A DNA stretch of 64,000 bases from Corythucha ciliata (lineage: Eukaryota > Arthropoda > Insecta > Hemiptera > Tingidae), in the NCBI GenBank assembly GCA_038030265.1, contig CM075942.1:992001-1056000 (forward strand), written 5' to 3'. The position numbers were made by a program, and so were the translations under genes. Positions 56,468 to 64,000 of the stretch are shown here, piece after piece (position 1 is the first letter of the stretch; every line of letters starts with the position of its first letter). A model generated the notes under the pieces. It saw only the letters and a program-made list of their open reading frames with translations, was not told where the DNA came from and searched no databases.

Positions 56468-59400
56468 ATGAACGATCCCCCGGCACCTACCCCCGGCCTT
56501 GCCGAACTCACGGCAGCGCTCAACAGGTTCGTCTCGCGACTGACGCCATCACCGGCAGCGGCCACACCCGCTTCTACATCGTCGGGCCCCAGGTCTGTTC
56601 AAGAAATTTTACAAACTCAATCGCTCAACTTCGAGTCGTATGACGAAGCACAAGAACCGTTTGACTCCTACATTCAACGGCTCGACAATTTTTACATGAT
56701 AAAAGGCCTGACGGGGACCGATCCGGCTTCAGACCAGGCAAAGGTACGAATTCTTATCAACTGCCTCGGCCCGAAGAATTACCAGCTATTGTCAAGCTTA
56801 ACTGCACCGGACCTTCCGACCACCAAAACTTCAAATGACCTCATTAAATTACTATCGGAACATCTCAGCCCACGGTCAAATATTCTTACAGAGCAGCATC
56901 GATTCCTGTCTCGCATCCAACATACAGGCGAGTCACTGTCCAACTATATTTCGGGGCTAAAACACCTCGCACAGAAAGCAAATTTTAAATCGACCTGTAC
57001 AAACGCCGAATGTTCGCTTTCTGTCATGCAATTGATGCTACGAGCTCAATTTATTCGTGGTGTTAGCGATTCTGACATTCGCGAAAAACTACTACAACAA
57101 GGAGAAATAACACTCGAAAAGACCGTAGAAATCGCTTTGGCCATTGAGGCATCCAAATTAGAAAACAAGGAAATATACGCTTCAAAATTACATCCAGTTA
57201 ACAAAATAAAAACCGTCGGACGCTCACACGTACTCAAGAATGCCACGTCAGCCCCAGCCCGGACCCTTCCAACCCGCACATCTACGTCCTCGAGACATAA
57301 ACAAAATATTAAATTAGAACAGCTCGGACTCTCCGGCATGTGCTTACACTGCGGAAGGGCCAACCACGAAACAAGAGCGTGCCGCTCAAAGGAGAAAATA
57401 CGTTGCGACAAATGCAATAAAAAGGGACGTCTTGCTCGCATCTGCATTACAACTTTGTCGAAGTCTAACTCGAAACCCGCACGACCTCCAGGAGTGCACA
57501 ACGTTGCCGCTTCTCCAGCCTCTGACGAAGATTACGCTATTAACCACGTAGAAAACATTTCCTCCCTACACGACGACAAAATGTATGCTCAGGTAAAAAT
57601 TAACGATAAAGTTATTGCATTCGAAATAGACTCTGGTAGCCGTGTATCAATGGTGAGTAAAAATACGTTCCACACCATTTCCACACACTCTGTCTTGGCT
57701 CAAACCCCTATTGTTTTCCGAACGTATACAGGGGAAATATTCCAACCGATCGGCGTAGCCACAGTCGACGTCTCCTATAAAGGAAAAAAACACAAACTAG
57801 AGCTATTCGTCGTGGAAAAAAATTGTTCATCCATACTAGGACGCGACTGGATTCGGAAACTCCACGTAGACCTTCATGACATAAAGGCCATCACGAATCC
57901 CGCTGAACAAACAAATATAAATATCACTGTTTCCGACATAATAAAACAATATTCTGATGTTTTCCAGGGAGTTGTCGGACAAGTACCAAATCACACCTGT
58001 CGTTTACACCTCCGTCCTGACGCAAAACCAATTTTCATCAAACCTCGACCAGTTCCGTATGCACTACGTGAACGAGTGGACCACGAGTTAGAGACACTCG
58101 AACAGCAGGGAATCATAACTCGTGTTGAACACTCAGATTGGGGAACACCAATCGTCGTGGTACCAAAAAGTGACTCAACAATAAGAATTTGTGCTGATTA
58201 CAAAGTAACCGTAAATTCACAGCTAATGGACGCTCGCTATCCCATACCCAGGATAGAAGACATTTTTAACAAAATGCGTCATGGACTTTATTTCTGTACC
58301 CTTGACATTTTCAAAGCGTATTTGCACCTTCCAACAGATGATGAAAGCGCTAAAATTCAAACCATTTCCACCCATCGAGGGACATACAAGGTCAACCGCT
58401 TATTCTTTGGCATTAAGACGGCGCCGAATGAATTTCACCAATTCATCGACCAATTCATACAAGACCTCGACGGAACAGCAGCGTACTTCGACGACCTAGT
58501 CGTCCAGGGACGAACGCTCGAAGAGTGCAAACATCGCCTCATCCAAGTTCTAAACAAATTACGTCGTTACAATTTACATTTAAATGAATCTAAATGCAAA
58601 TTCTTCAAAAAACAGATCCAGTATCTGGGACATACAATCAGTTCTGAGGGACTACAAAAATCCTCTGACAAAATACGAGCGATACTCGAAGCGTCACATC
58701 CACAAAATGCGGATCAAGTAAAACAATTTCTAGGACTAGTCTTATACTACTCCCGCTTCCTGCCTAACGCTTCTCACGTTCTACACCCGCTATACAAACT
58801 TCTCAGAAAAGATCAAAATTTTACATGGACAGCTGACTGCGAAAACGCATTTCAGCTGACTGCGAAAACAGAAATCGCTAGTGACAAAGTATTAATTCCA
58901 TTTCATCCTGACTACCCAATTACACTAGCGACAGATGCAAGTCCTCACGGTCTCGCAGCGGTACTCTCGCATACTTGCCCTGACGGAAGCGAGAGACCGA
59001 TAGCCTTTGCGTCGCGCTCACTGTCAAACGCGGAAACCAACTACAGTCAACTAGACAAAGAAGCGACAGCTGTATATTGGGCTTTTCGAAAATTTTTCGA
59101 CTACATTTACGGACGGAAATTCAAACTTATCGTGGACAATAAACCGATGATGATGATCTTACACCCACAAAAACAGTTACCGCCGTTAACTTCATCTCGT
59201 ATGCTCCGCTACGCCCAGTATCTATCAGGATTTGATTACACCGTTGACTACCGCTCAACCCTTGCCCACACTAACGTTGACTATTTGTCTCGCAATCCGT
59301 TACCTTCATCCGAACATGCTCTCCAACTTGTCGATGATGACTTTACGTGTCACGAAAACACTATTTCTCAGGTTACGTCCACTACAATAACATCAAGGGA

Positions 59401-60730
59401 CCTACAGATAGAAACGAGCGTGGACCCCGAATTGTCACTGCTAAAAGAAAAACTCTTGAATGGAACAATATGCGACCCGGAATTATCCGTCCATCAAGGT
59501 ATTCTCTTCAGAGGACAACGCGTAATAATTCCAAAAAAGTTCCAGGCTTACGTTCTCAACGAACTACACGAGACTCACTTGGGAATGGTCAAAATGAAAG
59601 CGTTGGCTCGCGCAACTTGCTATTGGCGAAACATTGACACCGACATCGAAGCCTTGGTTAGAAGCTGTAGACATTGCTGCTTAATTAAAGGTGACCCAGC
59701 ACATGCGCCACTTCACAAATGGGAACCCCCTGCCACGAACTGGCAACGCATACACATGGACTACGCTGGACCCTTCTTCAATCACCACTTTTTTATAGTT
59801 GTTGACGCCCGATCCAAATGGCCTGAAATTTTTGCTTCAAAAACTGCCCCCACTTCTGCCCAAACTATCCAGTACTTACGTATGATTTTTTCAAGGTTTG
59901 GATTACCGGAATCGCTCGTAAGCGACAACGCTTCGATCTTCAAGTCCGAAGAGTTTTCATCTTTCTGCGCCCGCAATGGTGTACGCCAGCACTTTATTGC
60001 TCCCGGGCATCCAGCCACAAATGGTCAGGCAGAACGCTACTGCCAAATTCTAAAACAAAAACTTCGTAGCATGCAGGACGATCCCGGCACGATCACTGAC
60101 AAACTCCTCACGCTACTCTTCAAATACCGTGCTACTCCATTAGCGTGCGGCAAGTCACCTGCAGAACTAATGCTCCACCGACGTCTCCGAACCAAATTGG
60201 ACATACTTAGACCCGGAGCTGACGATTTTTACAGCAATGAAGCGCCCCAACCACCTTTAAAGACGTACTTCCTCGCTGGTGAAAGGGTGCAAGCACGTAA
60301 CTATTCGACAGGTCTCAAATGGAATCTTGGTTTCGTAATCAACCGGCTTGGTCGATTACACTATCTTATTGCTTTAGACAATGGACACACCATAAAGCGT
60401 CACTTTAATCAATTGCGTGCCACAGATGTGTCACCAGACGCACCGGACATGCATACCCCACCGGACACCAATCGACCCTTTGTATTACCAAACTTTTCTG
60501 TTCCAGGCTTATCTTTCCAGCCACGGAAATCAGGTTTCCCACGGCCCTCGACGAGGCCCTCGCTTCGGTCTCCAGAACCGTTGGCACCCCCTCCGCCTCC
60601 TACGGAACCAGAGCCGTCGGCACACCAGTCGCCGCCGGCTGCGGCCACGCCAAGCCGCTCGAGCACACTCTCTCCTCCGCTTCGACGCTCCAACCGCGAT
60701 CGACGACCTGTCGAAAGACTCAACTTATAA
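56468..60730 (+). CDS. Ty3/gypsy gag-pol polyprotein, 1420 residues, open
   Basis: Single frame from ATG 56468. Gag occupies about 1-330. The first zinc knuckle (C292: CLHCGRANHETRAC) is regular; the second (CDKCNKKGRLARIC) has Arg where His is normal. Protease has DSGS at about 388. Reverse transcriptase has CADYKVTVNSQL, TLDIFKAYLHL and YFDD at about 673. RNase H begins near TDASPHGLAAVLSH (D about 823) with YSQLDKEATAVYWA. Integrase has its HHCC region at about 1030-1070, then D1098 (HMDYAGP), D1153 (SDNASIF) and E1189 (NGQAERY), a regular DD35E. The Pro-rich tail has no envelope gene after it. Gag and pol are fused without a frameshift, as in several insect gypsy lineages. It is open throughout, but whether it is active cannot be told from sequence. 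Confidence 0.93.
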   Translation: MNDPPAPTPGLAELTAALNRFVSRLTPSPAAATPASTSSGPRSVQEILQTQSLNFESYDEAQEPFDSYIQRLDNFYMIKGLTGTDPASDQAKVRILINCLGPKNYQLLSSLTAPDLPTTKTSNDLIKLLSEHLSPRSNILTEQHRFLSRIQHTGESLSNYISGLKHLAQKANFKSTCTNAECSLSVMQLMLRAQFIRGVSDSDIREKLLQQGEITLEKTVEIALAIEASKLENKEIYASKLHPVNKIKTVGRSHVLKNATSAPARTLPTRTSTSSRHKQNIKLEQLGLSGMCLHCGRANHETRACRSKEKIRCDKCNKKGRLARICITTLSKSNSKPARPPGVHNVAASPASDEDYAINHVENISSLHDDKMYAQVKINDKVIAFEIDSGSRVSMVSKNTFHTISTHSVLAQTPIVFRTYTGEIFQPIGVATVDVSYKGKKHKLELFVVEKNCSSILGRDWIRKLHVDLHDIKAITNPAEQTNINITVSDIIKQYSDVFQGVVGQVPNHTCRLHLRPDAKPIFIKPRPVPYALRERVDHELETLEQQGIITRVEHSDWGTPIVVVPKSDSTIRICADYKVTVNSQLMDARYPIPRIEDIFNKMRHGLYFCTLDIFKAYLHLPTDDESAKIQTISTHRGTYKVNRLFFGIKTAPNEFHQFIDQFIQDLDGTAAYFDDLVVQGRTLEECKHRLIQVLNKLRRYNLHLNESKCKFFKKQIQYLGHTISSEGLQKSSDKIRAILEASHPQNADQVKQFLGLVLYYSRFLPNASHVLHPLYKLLRKDQNFTWTADCENAFQLTAKTEIASDKVLIPFHPDYPITLATDASPHGLAAVLSHTCPDGSERPIAFASRSLSNAETNYSQLDKEATAVYWAFRKFFDYIYGRKFKLIVDNKPMMMILHPQKQLPPLTSSRMLRYAQYLSGFDYTVDYRSTLAHTNVDYLSRNPLPSSEHALQLVDDDFTCHENTISQVTSTTITSRDLQIETSVDPELSLLKEKLLNGTICDPELSVHQGILFRGQRVIIPKKFQAYVLNELHETHLGMVKMKALARATCYWRNIDTDIEALVRSCRHCCLIKGDPAHAPLHKWEPPATNWQRIHMDYAGPFFNHHFFIVVDARSKWPEIFASKTAPTSAQTIQYLRMIFSRFGLPESLVSDNASIFKSEEFSSFCARNGVRQHFIAPGHPATNGQAERYCQILKQKLRSMQDDPGTITDKLLTLLFKYRATPLACGKSPAELMLHRRLRTKLDILRPGADDFYSNEAPQPPLKTYFLAGERVQARNYSTGLKWNLGFVINRLGRLHYLIALDNGHTIKRHFNQLRATDVSPDAPDMHTPPDTNRPFVLPNFSVPGLSFQPRKSGFPRPSTRPSLRSPEPLAPPPPPTEPEPSAHQSPPAAATPSRSSTLSPPLRRSNRDRRPVERLNL

Positions 60731-60868
60731 AATTTTTTTATTGTTCATTTTACTTTTCTTTCATTTTCCTGTTATTTTCACTTTAGCTTTGTTTCCATCT
60801 GCTTAATTTTAATTTTTATTGCTTCTTACTTTTCGAATGTTTATTGTTTTCAAACTACAGAGGGAGAC

Positions 60869-61023
60869 TATTATACACCCGATTATTAATCCATGGGCAT
60901 GCGCCACTCGAAACGTATACATCTCATTTGCCCCCTCGTTAGTTGGTCATGAGCTTCTTACAAATATACATCTCCCCTCATGAAGGCGTTTTCTTCCTAC
61001 TCTATCCTCCCTCATACATAACA
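60869..61023 (+). repeat. 3' LTR of gypsy (copy B)
   Basis: TATTATACACCCG to CATACATAACA. It carries the same two differences from its 5' partner as copy A does. Confidence 0.93.
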
Positions 61024-61471
61024 AGCCGTCTACGTCAATGAAAGATTATCGCCCCTCAATCGAAAATTGTTCAACCATGCCCGTGAGCTAAAAAAGGCTG
61101 GGTCTCTTGGCTTCGTCTGGACGAGCAACGGAAAGGTCTTGGTGAGGGTAAAGGAGGGTGATCGAGCGCATGTCATCAAGAGGCATGGCGATCTTCAGCG
61201 TTTCGCAGTTCCGTAGCAATTAGTTCTGTATGTATCGCCATTTTTCATGTCCTTGTTTCTACACATTTTTAATATTTTGTTCATTGTTAGGTTTTTTATA
61301 CATAGGTTTTGCTCTTACGCTTTTTCTTTATTTTTCATTCTTAACTTGTTAACTCCGATATTTCTTGTTTGCAGACGAAGTGTGAGATGGCTGTCTTTTG
61401 GTGGATTACGTGGGCGACGCTATGGTGTTTTTGTTTGGAAAAGTTATCCGAGCGCGACGACTATTTTGCTG

Positions 61472-64000
61472 ACTGATCATGGATAGTTGTTTGAAAATTC
61501 ATTGACTTCAGAGCATTTGTGTCCAGGTCCGATTTTGATGTAATTTGTTTGAGTGAAACGTGGCTGCGTGATTCGATTGGTGACCGGCAGGTGGAGTGCT
61601 CAGGACTATCTTTGATTCGCTGTGATCGTACCTCTGTGAGTCGAGGGGGATTGGCGATGTATGTCAAGGGCGATATTTCCAGTAAAGTTATCTTAACGTC
61701 AGCGCAGGATTCGGAGTCCCTGATTGAATTTTTGGCTGTTGAGCTTCTTTGGCGGGGAAGGCGTATCTGTGTCGGGGTGGTTTATCGTCCCCCGCATGCA
61801 GCTTTTGGCTATAGTTTTGAACTCGTTCTTCGGAATTTGATTTTCACTTACGATATCTGTTTTTTCGTTGGTGACTTGAATGCTAATCTCTTGACGGATA
61901 CTGCGGACAGTTAGTACCTGAAAAGGCTGTTGTACTCCCTTGATTTGAACCTGATCCCCTTCGGGCCCACTCATCACGTTGAGCATAGCCACTCTTGGTT
62001 AAATGTAATGCTATCGTCTGGCGTAGAGAGTGATTCTGTTTTACCAGGGCAGATTCTTAATCCTTTTTCCTCGGGACATGACCTTATTTATTGTGCTTGC
62101 TCCTTTCCTCGGGAGTTCGCATCGGGTAGTGATGGATTCGGTTCACGGTTATTGAGGCCCTCCTCGATCTTGACTGGAGCCTCTTGTTTTGCGAGCCCTC
62201 AATAGATAAGAAAGTTGATTTATTTAATCGTTATGTGTTGGACGTTTTTGACCGGTTGGCTCCCCGGAAGAAATATTGTAATGGTAGGACTTTCTCACCC
62301 AGGCGTCCTGCACCATGGCTCACTTAGGAAATTAAAGCGATTATGAAGGAGCGTGATAAGGTCAGAAGACAGTTGCGTCGTTTGGCTAAAAATTGTTTTC
62401 TGAGACGGACTTACTGCATACTTAGGAACGAGGTGAGTGCAACGGTTAGGACCGCCAAGAATAGGTTCTTTCTTGACCTCTTTGGGGAAAGTAAGAATCC
62501 GTCAACCATATGGGCTCGACTACGTGGCTTGGGGCTTGGAAGTGGAAAAAGACGTGGTAATAAGATGAGCATCCCTTTGCACGATATGAATTCATACTTC
62601 AACCAGTTTTCTTCGCCGCCCGATGACGAGGAGGTGGGCCATATTTTCTTCAGCGATGTGTGTGAGGATGATGTTGAGAAATGGGTAACGTCGATATCAA
62701 CCCAGGCTATGGGGGCTGATGGTATTAATCTTGCCATGATTAGACTTGGACCGGTGCTGACACACCTGATCAATTATTCCTTGACTAATGGAACTGTGCC
62801 TCTGATTTGGAAGCGAGGTGGAATCCTCCCGCTGCCAAAGATTCGTAAGCCGGTTGCCCCTGAGCACTTTCGGCCAATTGCTATTCTGCCCCTGGCGTCG
62901 AAGCTTCTTGAAAAAGCTGTTTTCAGCCAGATGTCCGAGTACCTTGAAGGGGGTAATCTCCTTGATGGCCTTCAGTCGGGGTTTCGTCGTGACTATAGCA
63001 CCCAAAGCTCTCAGGGGATATCCTCAGGAGCATTGATGGCAGGCAGGTGACTGTTCTGGTGAATCTGGACCTTAGCCGTGCGTTTGACCGGGTCGGTCAT
63101 GCGGCCCTCCTGAGAAAGATGGCTGGTATTGGGTTCTCGCGTTCTGTACTCACGTGGTTCGCGTCATACCTCCTGGGGAGGACTCAGGTCGTGTTTGACT
63201 GCCTCAGTGGTACTGAGTCGGACCTGACTTTTGATGTGGGTGGCGTTCCTCAAGGATCCGTATTGGGCCCTCCGGTATTCACCATTTATGTTTGCGACTT
63301 ACCAAAGGTTCTTCGCCACTGTAAGTATCACTTATTTGCGGATGATGTCGTGATATATCTGGAGTGTGCCCCACCCGATGTAGGGCAGTGTGTATCGCTG
63401 ATTAATGACGACATCAGGAGGGTTGAGAGTTGGGCGAAAGAAAATTTGATTCCGCTAAATCCTGGAAAGTCGCAGGCAATTGTCCTCGGTTCGTCTTCCT
63501 ATTTGAAGATGGTGGGAGAGCCTTCGACACGTGTGTCTGTTGCTGGCGTGGAGGTCCCTTGGTCTCGTTCAGTCAGGTTGTTGGGAATGCTAGTAGATGA
63601 TTGTCTTACTTGGGAGGACCAGACTATGAAGATTTGTAATAGCGTCTCCAGAGTGCTGTCTGGGGTGGCGAGGTTGAGGGAGTCTTTGCCGGTTGATGTG
63701 AGGAAGTTGGTGGTGCAGTCGATGATATTTCCTCATTTTGATTACTGTGCTCTTGTTTGCACAGGGATAGGGAAGGGGTGGGAAGCAAAGCTCAAGAAGG
63801 CGTTGAATATGTGTGCGCGATTCATATTTGATCTTCCAATTGATGCTCACGTCACACCATATTACAAGAAATTAGAATGGCTTGCTCCCGATGCTCGTCG
63901 AAAGTACCTTACCATATGCTTCCTGCGTAAAGTTCTCTCAACAAAGCGTCCGGCATATATTTTTGAGCAATTTGCATTTGTGGGTGGGATTCAGAGGGTA
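61472..64000 (+). pseudogene. Non-LTR retrotransposon ORF2: endonuclease and reverse transcriptase (copy B, cut by window end)
   Basis: Endonuclease motifs as in copy A (FDVICLSETWL, FFVGDLNANL), but a stop at about 61912 (GACAGTTAG, where copy A has GACAGTAAG) ends that frame. The reverse transcriptase frame opens near 62343 (STIWARLRGLGLGSGKR, AMGADGINLAMIRL). A 13-bp deletion near 63008 shifts the frame. Beyond it the catalytic block is present (VPQGSVLGPPVF, YHLFADDVVIYLE) together with the thumb and tail (LPVDVRKLVVQS, CARFIFDLPID). About 180 bases of coding tail lie past the window edge, judging from copy A. Inactive. Confidence 0.87.

Larger units (their letters stand above)
56154..61023 (+). 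mobile_element. Ty3/gypsy LTR retrotransposon, apparently complete (copy B)
   Basis: 155-bp LTRs (56154-56308, 60869-61023), primer site, one long gag-pol frame, and purine tract AGAGGGAGA at 60859-60867. AGCCG flanks both sides (56149-56153, 61024-61028). This is the same insertion as in copy A, not a second event. Length 4870 bp. Confidence 0.96.
55365..61216 (+). pseudogene. Non-LTR retrotransposon ORF1, split by gypsy (copy B)
   Basis: Same protein as 28131-33974. The left piece runs to 56153 and the right piece (61024-61216) holds YVNERLSPLNRKLF and ends in a stop at 61214. The two reading frames fit once the gypsy element and one AGCCG duplicate are ignored. Coiled coil and RRM-like domain are identical to copy A as far as I can see. 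Confidence 0.85.
45443..64000. repeat. Segmental duplication, copy B (runs off the window)
   Basis: Collinear with 18906-36164. Its last base matches position 36164 of copy A, so the copy continues beyond the window. It has private insertions at 49144-49222 and 51547-52706. It lacks about 190 bp matching 21993-22187 and the second direct repeat of copy A near 23806. Confidence 0.95.

Noticed and set aside
60731..60868. Envelope gene after gypsy pol
   Set aside because: Only about 140 bp separate the pol stop from the 3' LTR, too little for an env gene.

Overview
This is a eukaryotic, almost certainly arthropod (probably insect) genomic window. It has spliceosomal introns and is packed with transposable elements of types usual in insects: PIF/Harbinger, EnSpm/CACTA, piggyBac, BEL/Pao, Ty3/gypsy, non-LTR retrotransposons and many short inverted-repeat elements. 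I found no host gene that I can defend. Every coding stretch I recognise belongs to a mobile element. A 500-base run of N (38919-39418) is an assembly gap.

Left part (1-18.9 kb): a nest of DNA transposons. A decayed EnSpm/CACTA-like element (probably 1435-13956) carries two convergent genes, a DUF4806-type protein on + and the transposase on -. A 6-kb two-gene PIF/Harbinger element (about 1869-7922) sits inside it. Both Harbinger genes read through with phase-compatible introns: a 344-residue DDE transposase and a 263-residue Myb/SANT-like protein. Next come a BEL/Pao integrase remnant (-), a broken piggyBac copy that itself contains a 147-bp element with a 10-bp target duplication, and a tRNA-like SINE head.

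A large segmental duplication dominates the rest. Copy A (18906-36164) and copy B (45443 to the window end) are collinear and nearly identical apart from structural differences. Each holds a BEL/Pao gag-protease remnant (-), a 3' non-LTR fragment (-), a TA-flanked MITE, a roughly 1-kb fold-back element, and a 5'-truncated non-LTR element (+). The ORF1 of that non-LTR element is split by a Ty3/gypsy retrotransposon with 155-bp LTRs. The gypsy element has the same target site and the same LTR differences in both copies, so it was there before the duplication. Copy B keeps an open 1420-codon gag-pol; copy A has it broken by two small indels. The non-LTR ORF2 is dead in both.

The spacer between the copies (36.2-45.4 kb) is repetitive: a CT microsatellite, a 93-bp satellite running into the gap, a GAGACC array, a 45-bp and a 207-bp GC-rich minisatellite, and a 0.93-kb element with long terminal inverted repeats. 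A 43-bp piece closely resembling the 93-bp satellite lies inside both copies of the duplication. Copy B also has a private 1.16-kb LTR-like insertion.

All family names come from reading motifs by eye; no database search was possible. Element ends are firm only where a terminal repeat and target duplication are stated.
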